This document shows, in pieces, positions 42,663-52,146 of a stretch of DNA of 64,000 bases. The notes beneath the pieces are model-generated. The model was given only the letters and a program-made list of their open reading frames with translations, was not told where the DNA came from and did not search any database. The translations under genes and the position numbers were made by a program. This DNA is from Cyanobacteria bacterium SZAS-4. Lineage in GTDB: Bacteria; Cyanobacteriota; Vampirovibrionia; Obscuribacterales; Obscuribacteraceae. The number at the start of each line of letters is the position of its first letter. The first letter of the stretch is position 1. The stretch is from assembly GCA_018266255.1 (NCBI GenBank), contig JAFEAT010000008.1, positions 62,001-126,000 of the forward strand, read 5' to 3'.

Positions 42663-43738
42663 TGGAGCTCAAGGTAAACGCGGCGTTAGCGATGATATTG
42701 TCGTCGCTGATGCTACCAGCGGTGGCTCTCGGTGCTCTGCCGTTCCGGCCAACTATATCCAACAAATTGGTATCGCCTAAGAAAACACCACCTGGAATGG
42801 TTTTGATTCCAGGCGGTGAATTTTCAATGGGCAGCGAAGATCCATCAACAATCGAAGTTTGCGGTGGGCATGAACACATGCGCGACGCGCGACCTATTCA
42901 TCGTGTTTATGTCGATGCTTTTTGGATGGATAAAACCGAAGTTACCAATGAGCAATTTAGAAAGTTCGTGCAAGCAACGGGCTACAAAACCATCGCCGAA
43001 GTTGCGCCGACCCAGGCTGAGTTTCCGACAGCTCCGAAAGAAAATCTTGTGGCGGGTTCGACGGTTTTTACTCCCACACCAAATGCGGTGCCCCTGAATA
43101 ATATGTTTCGATGGTGGCGTTATCAACAAGGCGCTGACTGGAAACACCCAGAAGGTCCTCAAAGCAACATCGCAGGACGAGATAACTACCCTGTCGTGCA
43201 AATTGCGTATCCGGATGCGGAAGCATATGCCAAGTGGGCGCACAAACGATTACCAACCGAGGCTGAATGGGAATTCGCAGCGCGCGGTGGGCAGAGCGGC
43301 ATGCCATATGCCTGGGGCTCCGAATTCAAGCCGGGAGACAAGTGGATGGCAAACATCTACACCGGTACCTTTCCAGTCAAAGACAGCGCTGCTGACGGCT
43401 TTGCGGGCATTGCTCCGGTAGCAAAGTACCCACCCAACTCTTATGGTCTTTACGACATGGCTGGCAACGTCTGGGAGTGGTGCAGCGATTGGTACCGTGC
43501 TGACTATTACGAACAACTGGAAAAATCTGGCGCCACCATTTTTCGTAATCCGAAAGGTCCAACTACTTCTTGGGATCCTGCTGAACCAAATGAAAAGAAG
43601 CGAGTGCAAAGAGGAGGTTCGTTTCTGTGCACTGACCAATACTGCACTCGTTACATGGTTGGAACCAGGGGGAAAGGAGACGAAAAAACGGCAGCAAACC
43701 ACCTGGGATTCAGGTGCGTGCAGTCCCTGGAACCCTAG
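42662..43738 (+). CDS. exported formylglycine-generating enzyme (SUMF1/FGE type)
   Basis: Converts the sulfatase active-site Cys to formylglycine, using O2 and copper. The FGE fold is shown by MVLIPGGEFSMGSED, DAFWMDKTEVTNEQF, RLPTEAEWEFAARGG, YDMAGNVWEWCSDWY and RVQRGGSFLCTDQYC-TRY with HLGFRC at the end. Both catalytic cysteines (C323 and C328) are present, unlike in the many FGE-fold proteins that lack them, so true FGE activity is likely. An N-terminal hydrophobic stretch (AALAMILSSLMLPAVALGA, about 7-25) suggests export. That would allow it to act on the sulfatase after secretion. Most characterised bacterial FGEs are cytosolic, so this localisation is unusual. Confidence 0.9.
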   Translation: MELKVNAALAMILSSLMLPAVALGALPFRPTISNKLVSPKKTPPGMVLIPGGEFSMGSEDPSTIEVCGGHEHMRDARPIHRVYVDAFWMDKTEVTNEQFRKFVQATGYKTIAEVAPTQAEFPTAPKENLVAGSTVFTPTPNAVPLNNMFRWWRYQQGADWKHPEGPQSNIAGRDNYPVVQIAYPDAEAYAKWAHKRLPTEAEWEFAARGGQSGMPYAWGSEFKPGDKWMANIYTGTFPVKDSAADGFAGIAPVAKYPPNSYGLYDMAGNVWEWCSDWYRADYYEQLEKSGATIFRNPKGPTTSWDPAEPNEKKRVQRGGSFLCTDQYCTRYMVGTRGKGDEKTAANHLGFRCVQSLEP

Positions 43739-43855
43739 TTAATGTTGCTCGAAATTCTTCCAAATGGGAGTTCTGGTATCGTTTTCGGGATTTGATGTAA
43801 CATCTTCCCTGACAATGTACTAAAATGAACCGGCGTAGTTGACTAGGAGTTGTAA

Positions 43856-44215
43856 ATGCTTAAGAAATTGATTTTGACCGCACTGGTAGTGTCTGTAGTA
43901 ATGCCAGTTGCTCCGAGCTTCAGCCAGAGCGAAATTACAAACAATCAGCCTGTTAAAGGTTCAATGAACAAGGATGCAGAACGCATTCAACAGAAAATTA
44001 AAGATGATTTCAAAAATGGCTTGATCGACGCAGATCAAAATGCTTCATTCCAGAGAGATTTTGACGGAATTATGACCAGAGAAGATGACTTGAAATCCAG
44101 AGGCAACGGAATGAATGCTGCTGGAAAGAAAGACATCCTCAAACAGCTAACTGCTTTCGAAGCAAGATTGGACAAGCAAGCTGGCTTGAACAAGACCACT
44201 AAGAAAAGCAAATAA
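43856..44215 (+). CDS. small exported helical protein
   Basis: Not recognised. The 119-residue product has a Sec signal peptide (MLKKLILTALVVSVVMPVAP, cleavage near SFS-QS). The mature part is charged and helical: AERIQQKIKDDFKNGLIDAD, FQRDFDGIMTREDDLKSRG and KKDILKQLTAFEARLDKQ. The pattern NGLIDADQNASFQRDFDGI has an EF-hand-like flavour, with Asp/Asn spacing, but no full EF-hand loop can be shown. TAGGAG is six bases before the ATG, and a strong terminator follows 35 bases after the stop. It is monocistronic. Confidence 0.65.
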   Translation: MLKKLILTALVVSVVMPVAPSFSQSEITNNQPVKGSMNKDAERIQQKIKDDFKNGLIDADQNASFQRDFDGIMTREDDLKSRGNGMNAAGKKDILKQLTAFEARLDKQAGLNKTTKKSK

Positions 44216-44250
44216 TTCTCGCGAGTAATCGCTTCTCGAATTAAGTCATG

Positions 44251-44279
44251 ACGCTGCTCGCAAGGGCAGCGTTTTCTTT
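44251..44279 (+). terminator. Rho-independent terminator
   Basis: ACGCTGC (44251-44257) pairs with GCAGCGT (44266-44272), followed by TTTTCTTT. A classic plus-strand terminator after the small exported gene. Confidence 0.85.
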
Positions 44280-44374
44280 AAAGCGTTTTCTGTCCTTCAG
44301 GGCAGCTCAAGCTCTTACGAGATTTCATTTGCCAAATTCGAGCGCGCAAACTAATGACATGACATACTTCTCTA

Positions 44375-47300
44375 ATGAGTAATTTTCAAGCAAGCAATTT
44401 TTTCTTGTTGAAACTTCGCGCACATCTCGCGCACAGTGTTCGCAGATGCGTGATACTTTTTTGCATCTTTTCTATGGTTTTCCCCAGTGCCAATTTGCAA
44501 ACATATGCTCAAGGTCTTGGGGGTCGATCACGACATGCCGCTGGAAATCACTCTAGTTCTTTTAGAGTTCTCCCTCCTCCTTCTTTGCCGCCTCCTCCGC
44601 GTAAGCCTTCCGATGCAAATCAGAAGCAAGTTTTGGAATTCACCGAGGAGAAGTCGGATTCGAACGAGGTCTACGCGTCACATGCAGTCGATGCGAAACC
44701 CCTTGCAACCGAACGCTTAAAAGAACTGGCGGCTTTGCTGCCTCCAATGAAAAAGAATGGGTCGGAGAAAAAATTCGAGCCGATTTCTTATACGAAACAA
44801 CCGCCGCCAGTTACCAAAGTCATTGAGCAAGAATTTCCGCCGAAGAATTCTTCCACACAGTCACCTGGCAAGCCTGACAAGGTCAAAAGTGTTCCGCTGA
44901 GAGTGACACGTGTCAGTCAAAGTGGCGATGTATCTCCGGTTGAATCTTTGACTATTACATTTAATCAACCCATGGTTTCTGTTAGTTCGCCGGAAGCAAG
45001 TGATGCATTTCGGCCAGTGAAGTTGTCTCCGCAACCTCCCGGTGTTTGGCATTGGAATGGAACACAGACGATTGAATTTAAACCCAAAGCACAAACGCTT
45101 CCTAATGCAACAACATACAAAGTCGAAGTGCCAGCTGGAACAACTTCTGTAAATGGCGCCAAGCTGGCATCAGTGTACTCATCTTCATTTCGAACACCAT
45201 CCCCACGTGTTGATGAGTTTGATCTAGCCAAAGTTGGTGGTTTCGATATGGCCGACTCTTTGTCTCCGGTGATGGTGCTCAGATATATCGCCAAAGTCGA
45301 TCCAAACAACGTAATAAAATTCGTTTCTGGAAAAATCAATAACAAGCCCTTCGCCTTGAGATTGGCAACAACAAAGGAGATTGAAGAGGCGAAATCGGAT
45401 AACAGAATTTATGATGTTGGAGATCGGACCAATGTCTATTTCACGCCACGCGTAAAACTTCCAAAGGATTCACAAGCAACAATTGTTGTTGCGCCAGGAG
45501 TACCCTCAACTGAAGGTCCGAACAAAGGACACGAGCGCCAAAGTTTTATTTTCGATACATATGGACCATTGCATGTTGCCGTGAATCCTAATGAAGTGCA
45601 AACGATGTGGACAGCTGAACCCACTAGACTCTCCTTCAGTAATCAGCTCGACACATCAGTTTGCAAACCTTCAATGATCTCCGTTGTTCCGGCGGTGAAA
45701 AAATTCAATGTCGATTTTGCCTACGGCAACGGCATTTCGTTCAAAGGGAATTTCAAGTTTGGTGTCACTTACGCGATCAAGATAAGTGGTGAACTTGTCG
45801 ATATATTTGGTCAGAAACTGACCGGTGCGCGCTCTGTGCGTTACACAATCAAACCCCGACCTCCTCAAATTTTTCACCCGACAAACGAGTTTGGCCAGAT
45901 GGTGCCCAGTGCTAAACCGGTTTACCATGTTTTCACTTACAACGAACCGAGCACCAAAGTTACGATTCTGAAGGCAAAACCGTCAGACTGGAAAAATTAT
46001 TTGAAGGTGGTTCACGCATTTTCCGCGGATAAAAAAGCGGTGGCGAAATCGTTATCGTCGTTGAAAGTACTGTTCACGCGCAACTTTCAAACTTCTGGTC
46101 ATATGGAACAGTGGAATGACGTGCCTCTCGACTTAAATCCGTATGTGAAAGAGGGCAACACGCATTTTATAGTTGTGGTTGAGGCGCCAGGTGGAAAAAA
46201 CGATACAGCACAACGATTTGTTCGATGGATTGAATATAGTTCAACTCGCTTGAATGTGTTTAATGACACCAAAAATCTCTATGCGATGGTGAGTGATATT
46301 CGCACTGGAAAAGCCGTTCCTGGAGCGGAACTAACGCTGTGGCCGAGTGGTGCGAAGAATACTTCTGACAAAGATGGTCTTGTAAAATTTGCTTTAAGTG
46401 ATGGAAAACAAGATCTGCTTCAGTGTAACGTCGGTACGAATAGTACAATTCTTCCTCATGGAGAGTCGTGGAACTACACTGCTGAAAGCGGCAACTTCAT
46501 TACATATCAGAATACCGATCGCAACCTTTATAGACCCGGAGAGAATGTTCGAGTTAATGGACTTCTCCGATGGTCAGATTGGCTCAAGAATGGTGCGCTT
46601 ATGGCACCAACCAACTCAGTCGAAGTTAGTTACGTAATTAAGAGCAGTGACGCTACAGAACTGAGCAAGGGTGTGACGAAAGTTGATAAGGCTGGTGCGT
46701 TTTCGTTTGAGTTCGATATTCCTCAAACTGTAGAACTTGGCACCGCGACTGTAGAATTGAGCCTAAAAGAGGCCGGCGTGTCCACAACCTTTGATGGCGG
46801 TACGTCCAATTTCCAAATTCAAGAATTCAGACGACCTGAATTTGAAGTGGCATTGGAATCCAACAAAAGCGAAATGCTTCTTGGTGATCTTGCAACTATA
46901 ACTGCGAAAGGACTCTACCGAACTGGAAGCGCAATGCCGCACAGCGAGGTTCGTTGGCTGGCGCAATCGAAGCCGGACTCTTTTAGTGCTGCGGATTTCA
47001 GCGATTTTACGTTCACTGAGAGAAGTGGTTTTCTCGAAGCGAGTCAAGGACCACCAAATGATGCTGAGGCGTCCGTGATTGGTACTTCTGGATCTGATGG
47101 TGTTGACAAAGTGCGGTTGAAGTGTGTTTCGTTGGCGACCATCCAGCCAGTCACACTCGATATCAATGCAACCATTCAAGATTTGAACAGACAGGAGTGG
47201 ACGCAAAAAACGTCTGTTTTGGTGCATCCTGCCAGCGTCTATGTAGGACTGAGACAGAAGGATTCAACCCTTAAACCGAAAACACCGAAGGTTTTCGAGT

Positions 47301-50300
47301 ACGTGGTAACTGACACCGCAGGAAAAGTGCAGCCTGACTATGCAGTCCATTTATCGGCTTCGCATTATGTGATGGCGCCAGGCGAAGACGAGTCGAGCGA
47401 AAAAATTCTTCAAGAATTTGATGTTACCTCAGCTAAAGAGGCTAAGAGCAGCACGTTCAATTTCAGCGCTCCCGGCGAGTACATTATTACTGCAAAAGTA
47501 GTTGATCGTCAGGGTCGACCGAATCAGTCCAGAATTTCTGTGCTCGTGGAAAACGACGACGAGGTTTCTGTCACACCCGAAAACGAACCACCGGAAGAAC
47601 ACGAAGTCGTTTTAAAGCTCGATAAGGAACACTACAAGCCTGGCGATAGTGCTGAAGTTAGAGTGGAAGCACCGTTTATTAGTGGACACGGTGTTCTCTT
47701 AGCTCAGAGCAATCTGATCTTCAGTGCAGTGCCATTTACCGTCGTTAATCAAAAAGCGACGATAACTTTGCCAATCGAGGACACTTTTTACCCGCAGATA
47801 AGAGCTTCTGTTTATGCTTTCGGTCCCAACAACGCCACCGCATCTGGTGAGATAGATGTTGATGTTCCAACTGATCCAGTTAATCTCTCGGTTACTGCAA
47901 AAACCCAGTCTGATGCCTATCAGCCCGGACAGACGGTAAATCTAAAAGTTGATTTGAAAGACGCTCAAGGCGCTCCTCTTGCTGGCGGACAAGTTGCTCT
48001 GGCGGTAGTTGATGAATCAGTTCTGGCTCTAACGAATTTCAACTGGAGCAATCCTCTTGCGAGCTTCTATGTGACTAAAGACTATCTCGGAGAAGAAATT
48101 CTGTCGCCCACACTGCTCAACGCTGCCGATTTGAAGCCTCAATACATAAGTATCAGATATAAGGATGGAGACTCGGACGTAAGTGCACTTCCACCGCCCA
48201 GTGCGCTTCCGCCGCCGCCGCTTCCGAGCGAAGCAGGTAAAAGTGTAGGAGGGCTCGTACCGCCTCCGCCTCCTGTGCCTAGCCCAGCGCCTGGTGGATT
48301 GGTCGGCGCACCAGTCGATCCACGCTACGGTCAGTCGAACGATATCGGGCAAGATACAAATGCAAAAGTTGTAAAGCTTAGATCTGATCTAAACCCGCTC
48401 GCATACTACAATCCAGCTATTTTGACTGGAGCCGATGGCACAGCTAGTCTTACATTTACTTTGCCGGGAAATCTCACTAAATACAAAGTCATGGCAATTG
48501 CAGCTAAAGGTGCAGGTCAATTCGGCTCGGGTAGTTCAATTTTCACGGCGAGTCTTCCACTCATGGTGCGACCTTCGCTTCCTCGCTTTTTGAATTACAA
48601 GGATCAATGTGAACTTCCTTTCGTTGTACAAAACACTACAGACAAACCCGTATCTGCAGAATTAATTGTCAGAGCTAGCAATTTAAGCGACTTGAGTGTT
48701 ACAAGCTCATCCGAAAATGTTGGCGATAACTCTAATGCTGTGAAGAATGATTCGTCTGCGTCAGCACCATATCTAACGGGACGAGCTTTTGAGATTCCTG
48801 CAAACGATCGTGTTGAGATTCGCTTGCCAGTTGCAGCGAACGCTTCTGGTTCCGCTGATGTTCAAGTGGCAACATTTGCAAACGGGTCGAGCGATGCTGC
48901 TGAACTTTCTATTCCTCTGCAACCGCCAGTCACCTCAGAGTCTTTTGCTACTTATGGGCAGCTTGATGCTGGGGCCTTAGCTCAGAAAATCGCTGTGCCA
49001 ACGAATGTAATAAACGAAGTTGGTGGATTAGAAATCACCACCAGTAGTACTGCTATGCAGCAGTTGTTCGATGCAGGTGAATACCTTCAGAACTATCCGT
49101 TCGCATGTTCTGAGCAGCTTTCATCGCAGCTTCTGGGATTGGGTGCGCTCATGGACCTAGTCTCAAAATTCAAGACTGCCACTACTGATGTCAATGAAAA
49201 CCAAATCGTCTCGTTGCTAAACAAGGATGTCATCGAACTGAGCAAACGGCAGCAGTCTGATGGAGGTTTTGGTCTCTGGGTCAGGGACGAAAAAGAAAAG
49301 TATCCTTTTGTCTCGATTCAGTGCGCAAGAGCATTGTTCGAGTGTTCGAAGCGAAAAATCGCTGTGTCTCAGCAGGTCCTCAATCGTTGCAAGTCCTACT
49401 TGAAAGACATTGATTCGACGATACCAAAAGAGTACAGGGGTGCAGAAAGAATCTCACTTGCAGCTTATGCTCTCAATGTGCGCTTTCAAATGAATGACTC
49501 CGATCCAGTAAAGGCCAAAAAGGTCGTGTCGGATGCCGTAGCTACCTACAACACTCGTAAATCAAAGATTGCGAAGGGCGCGGCGGAAAGCGGCGAAAGA
49601 CTAAGTTTGCAAGAATTGCTGCCCCGAACGATGAGCCTGGAAAGCCTGGCGTGGCTTTTACCTGTTCTGAGCTCTGATCGTAAAAACAACGCTCAAGAAA
49701 TTGATGCCATTCAGAACATTTTGTCTGCACACATCGATGAAACAAGCTCGACGGCGAGCATCAACGATCATCCATATGGTGACCTCTCTTATTTGATGTA
49801 TTACTCTCCAAACCGCTTGAGTGCGATTGCCCTCGAATCGCTGATATCCAGTCAACCAACGAACGATTTGATACCGAAAATGGTGAAAGGACTTCTGCAG
49901 CAACGTCGCAACGGAAGCTGGATGACTACTCAAGAGAATGCGTGTTCGCTTCTAGCCTTGAGTAAATATTTCTCAGTCTACGAAAAAGAAGAACCCGATT
50001 TCATCGCTCAATTTTGGCTAGGTGAAGCAATTTCGTTTGAAGAAAAATTTGTCGGCAGAAATTTGAACTCGAATGAAATGAAAATTCCGATGGAATATTT
50101 GCAGGCTCATATGAAAGACGAACTGCTCACTCTGGCAAAGAAAGGCGTGGGTCGTCTTTATTATAGAGTTGGTATGAAATGCGCATCTAAGGACTTGAAG
50201 ATGCCCGCAGTTGCACGTGGTTTTACTGTCGAAAGATCGTATGTACCAGTGGATTCCGCATCAGATGTAACTCGCGACGCTGCTGGGACGTTGCATGTGA

Positions 50301-50695
50301 AATCTGGTGCCACTATCAAGGTAACAGTCAAAATTGAAACTCCAGGACTGAGGTACCACGTTGCGATGGTTGATCCGTTTGCGGCGGGATTTGAAGCACT
50401 GAACCCAGACACAGTGGGCACGAGACCTGTGTCTAGTGATTTCGATAACAATCTAGCGCCAGAAAGTGGAGAAGTCGAGAACATCTGGAACAACAGATGG
50501 TACGACCACCAAAACTTCCGCGACAATCAGGCGGAAGCGTTTACAACCTTACTGTACAACGGGAAAGTTGAATACACTTATTTTGTACGTGCCACCACTC
50601 CGGGAACATTCACAGTGCCACCGTGCAAAGTCGAAGAAATGTACTCTCCTGAAACCTTCGGCAGAACCTCCACCGAACAAGTAGTAATAAAATAA
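44375..50695 (+). CDS. bacterial alpha-2-macroglobulin with thioester motif
   Basis: A very large (2106 residues) exported protein that should trap or block proteases in the periplasm. A signal sequence at about 24-46 is followed by a Pro-rich stretch (VLPPPSLPPPPRKP) and many beta-sandwich macroglobulin domains. The A2M core is seen in PAILTGADGTASLTFTLPGN and LPLMVRPSLPRFLNYKDQ. The thioester site is YPFACSEQLSSQL with C1578 and Q1581, matching C-x-E-Q. A helical terpenoid-cyclase-like domain follows (SDGGFGLWVRDEKEKYPF), then a receptor-binding-like end. A second Pro-rich segment (about 1271-1310) just before the A2M core may be an exposed linker or bait-like site. The usual neighbour pbpC is absent. 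Confidence 0.9.
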   Translation: MSNFQASNFFLLKLRAHLAHSVRRCVILFCIFSMVFPSANLQTYAQGLGGRSRHAAGNHSSSFRVLPPPSLPPPPRKPSDANQKQVLEFTEEKSDSNEVYASHAVDAKPLATERLKELAALLPPMKKNGSEKKFEPISYTKQPPPVTKVIEQEFPPKNSSTQSPGKPDKVKSVPLRVTRVSQSGDVSPVESLTITFNQPMVSVSSPEASDAFRPVKLSPQPPGVWHWNGTQTIEFKPKAQTLPNATTYKVEVPAGTTSVNGAKLASVYSSSFRTPSPRVDEFDLAKVGGFDMADSLSPVMVLRYIAKVDPNNVIKFVSGKINNKPFALRLATTKEIEEAKSDNRIYDVGDRTNVYFTPRVKLPKDSQATIVVAPGVPSTEGPNKGHERQSFIFDTYGPLHVAVNPNEVQTMWTAEPTRLSFSNQLDTSVCKPSMISVVPAVKKFNVDFAYGNGISFKGNFKFGVTYAIKISGELVDIFGQKLTGARSVRYTIKPRPPQIFHPTNEFGQMVPSAKPVYHVFTYNEPSTKVTILKAKPSDWKNYLKVVHAFSADKKAVAKSLSSLKVLFTRNFQTSGHMEQWNDVPLDLNPYVKEGNTHFIVVVEAPGGKNDTAQRFVRWIEYSSTRLNVFNDTKNLYAMVSDIRTGKAVPGAELTLWPSGAKNTSDKDGLVKFALSDGKQDLLQCNVGTNSTILPHGESWNYTAESGNFITYQNTDRNLYRPGENVRVNGLLRWSDWLKNGALMAPTNSVEVSYVIKSSDATELSKGVTKVDKAGAFSFEFDIPQTVELGTATVELSLKEAGVSTTFDGGTSNFQIQEFRRPEFEVALESNKSEMLLGDLATITAKGLYRTGSAMPHSEVRWLAQSKPDSFSAADFSDFTFTERSGFLEASQGPPNDAEASVIGTSGSDGVDKVRLKCVSLATIQPVTLDINATIQDLNRQEWTQKTSVLVHPASVYVGLRQKDSTLKPKTPKVFEYVVTDTAGKVQPDYAVHLSASHYVMAPGEDESSEKILQEFDVTSAKEAKSSTFNFSAPGEYIITAKVVDRQGRPNQSRISVLVENDDEVSVTPENEPPEEHEVVLKLDKEHYKPGDSAEVRVEAPFISGHGVLLAQSNLIFSAVPFTVVNQKATITLPIEDTFYPQIRASVYAFGPNNATASGEIDVDVPTDPVNLSVTAKTQSDAYQPGQTVNLKVDLKDAQGAPLAGGQVALAVVDESVLALTNFNWSNPLASFYVTKDYLGEEILSPTLLNAADLKPQYISIRYKDGDSDVSALPPPSALPPPPLPSEAGKSVGGLVPPPPPVPSPAPGGLVGAPVDPRYGQSNDIGQDTNAKVVKLRSDLNPLAYYNPAILTGADGTASLTFTLPGNLTKYKVMAIAAKGAGQFGSGSSIFTASLPLMVRPSLPRFLNYKDQCELPFVVQNTTDKPVSAELIVRASNLSDLSVTSSSENVGDNSNAVKNDSSASAPYLTGRAFEIPANDRVEIRLPVAANASGSADVQVATFANGSSDAAELSIPLQPPVTSESFATYGQLDAGALAQKIAVPTNVINEVGGLEITTSSTAMQQLFDAGEYLQNYPFACSEQLSSQLLGLGALMDLVSKFKTATTDVNENQIVSLLNKDVIELSKRQQSDGGFGLWVRDEKEKYPFVSIQCARALFECSKRKIAVSQQVLNRCKSYLKDIDSTIPKEYRGAERISLAAYALNVRFQMNDSDPVKAKKVVSDAVATYNTRKSKIAKGAAESGERLSLQELLPRTMSLESLAWLLPVLSSDRKNNAQEIDAIQNILSAHIDETSSTASINDHPYGDLSYLMYYSPNRLSAIALESLISSQPTNDLIPKMVKGLLQQRRNGSWMTTQENACSLLALSKYFSVYEKEEPDFIAQFWLGEAISFEEKFVGRNLNSNEMKIPMEYLQAHMKDELLTLAKKGVGRLYYRVGMKCASKDLKMPAVARGFTVERSYVPVDSASDVTRDAAGTLHVKSGATIKVTVKIETPGLRYHVAMVDPFAAGFEALNPDTVGTRPVSSDFDNNLAPESGEVENIWNNRWYDHQNFRDNQAEAFTTLLYNGKVEYTYFVRATTPGTFTVPPCKVEEMYSPETFGRTSTEQVVIK

Positions 50696-50714
50696 CAATG
50701 ACTTTTCGATGTCT

Positions 50715-50769
50715 GACCAGCGCTCGTTCCACGACATTTCAACTTGCTAGAGCGAGCGCTCAACTGGTC
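50715..50769. terminator. inverted repeat between convergent genes
   Basis: AGCGCTCG (50719-50726) pairs with CGAGCGCT (50753-50760), and GACCAG/CTGGTC extend the symmetry, with a loop of about 26 bases. It lies between the macroglobulin and the convergent peptidase, overlapping the latter's stop. There is no T-tract, so termination is uncertain. Confidence 0.4.
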
Positions 50770-52067
50770 GGATCGCTGAGGATCGATAGGCAGCGATCCA
50801 AGACTCTTTCACCATCTTGCCTAATAGCGTCGTGCTCGTATTCGTTTGTAATCCAAATCTTTATGCCGTGAATGTTATCGGCCGTTTCTTCTGCAAACTT
50901 TCGATCGACGTACATGTCGTTGTAATAGATTGTGGCAACGCACGGCACGGTGTTCTTGCGCAGCACACCTACGTCGTAAAGCTTGGGCCACTTGTCATAC
51001 GTAGCCAACAACTGAGCGGCCTCTTTCATCGGCTTCAGACATTCGTATTCATCGAACATCCATGGATAGATCATTTCACCAGTGAAAAATGTTGGACGAT
51101 GGTCGCTGTTGAATTCTGGAAACTGGTGCAACATTCGATCCGCTGACCAATTGGATGCATTGCCCTGACAGTAGATTGACTCATGCAGCAAAGAATAGAT
51201 TGGATTGCTGTTGTAGCTCATCATGCGCTCAACATTGCGCAAGAAGCTGTAGGATAGTTTGTCTTTCTCGCTATTTGCAACGAATGCGCCTTCTAACAGG
51301 TAGTGAATTGCATTCATATTGCCACCGGCTGAATTGAAACCAAATGCGATGCCGAGCTGCAAGAAGCGCCGGGCACTCAAAACTTCAGTGGTCGGTAATT
51401 CTATGTGGTGCGACCGCAAATGATTGACGACCTTTTCGATTGCTGGTCCGTCGCCAGGAAAGCGCTGGTAGTAGCGATTGTTTTTATCGATGACGCGGCG
51501 ATAAGTAGCTTTGTACACTTCATCTGGATTGTTGACCAGCGGTGGCAACCCTCCCAAGATTATTGCTTTGCTTAATCCATCTGGTGCAAATGATAAATAG
51601 GTCGTTATGCAAAACCCGCCGTAGCTTTGTCCGAGAACCGCCCATGGTGCTCCCTCTGCAATGACGCCACGAATAACTTCGCAATCACGAACGATGCTGT
51701 CGGCGCGGAAGTTCTTCAGATAATCAGCTTGAGCCTCTGGGCTTGGAAACAATTCCATTGTTTCGTGTGTTACGGGAGTGCTCAAGCCGGTTCCACGTTG
51801 GTCTAACAGCAGAACTCGATGGTCCCTCAGGGCTCTCTTTAACCATCCGTCCATAGATTCAGGTCGAGGTGAGGCGAATCCAGGACCTCCCTGGAGGAAC
51901 ACCAACCAGGGTAATTTCTTCTCTTTGGTCTCGTTGGACACGACTTCTCGCGCAAAAACTTTGATGCGCTGACTGTCAGGATTCTCGTAATCCAGAGGTA
52001 CATCAAAATAATGACCTTGGCAAGTGAATCCGCGGAAGTACTGAACGGTGGTTTCAGGCGAATGCAT
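50760..52067 (-). CDS. proline iminopeptidase-like alpha/beta hydrolase (S33)
   Basis: A 435-residue cytoplasmic hydrolase. The oxyanion region is FLQGGPGFASPRPES (58-72), followed by VLLLDQRGTGLSTP (85-98). The nucleophile elbow is GQSYGG with S148, and the catalytic Asp and His are probably in YYNDMYVDRKF and NEYEHDAIRQ near the C-terminus. The segment WLKRALRDHRVLLLDQRGTG is characteristic of prolyl aminopeptidases, which release N-terminal proline from peptides. It has no signal peptide. AAGAG precedes the ATG. It is not obviously co-transcribed with its neighbours. Confidence 0.85.
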   Translation of the reverse strand: MHSPETTVQYFRGFTCQGHYFDVPLDYENPDSQRIKVFAREVVSNETKEKKLPWLVFLQGGPGFASPRPESMDGWLKRALRDHRVLLLDQRGTGLSTPVTHETMELFPSPEAQADYLKNFRADSIVRDCEVIRGVIAEGAPWAVLGQSYGGFCITTYLSFAPDGLSKAIILGGLPPLVNNPDEVYKATYRRVIDKNNRYYQRFPGDGPAIEKVVNHLRSHHIELPTTEVLSARRFLQLGIAFGFNSAGGNMNAIHYLLEGAFVANSEKDKLSYSFLRNVERMMSYNSNPIYSLLHESIYCQGNASNWSADRMLHQFPEFNSDHRPTFFTGEMIYPWMFDEYECLKPMKEAAQLLATYDKWPKLYDVGVLRKNTVPCVATIYYNDMYVDRKFAEETADNIHGIKIWITNEYEHDAIRQDGERVLDRCLSILSDPTS

Positions 52068-52146
52068 AACGACTCTTGGAAAGTGCGGATGACAGACGAT
52101 ATTTTAGCGCGTCTGCCGCATCTAACTGAGTTTCTGTTCGACCGGG

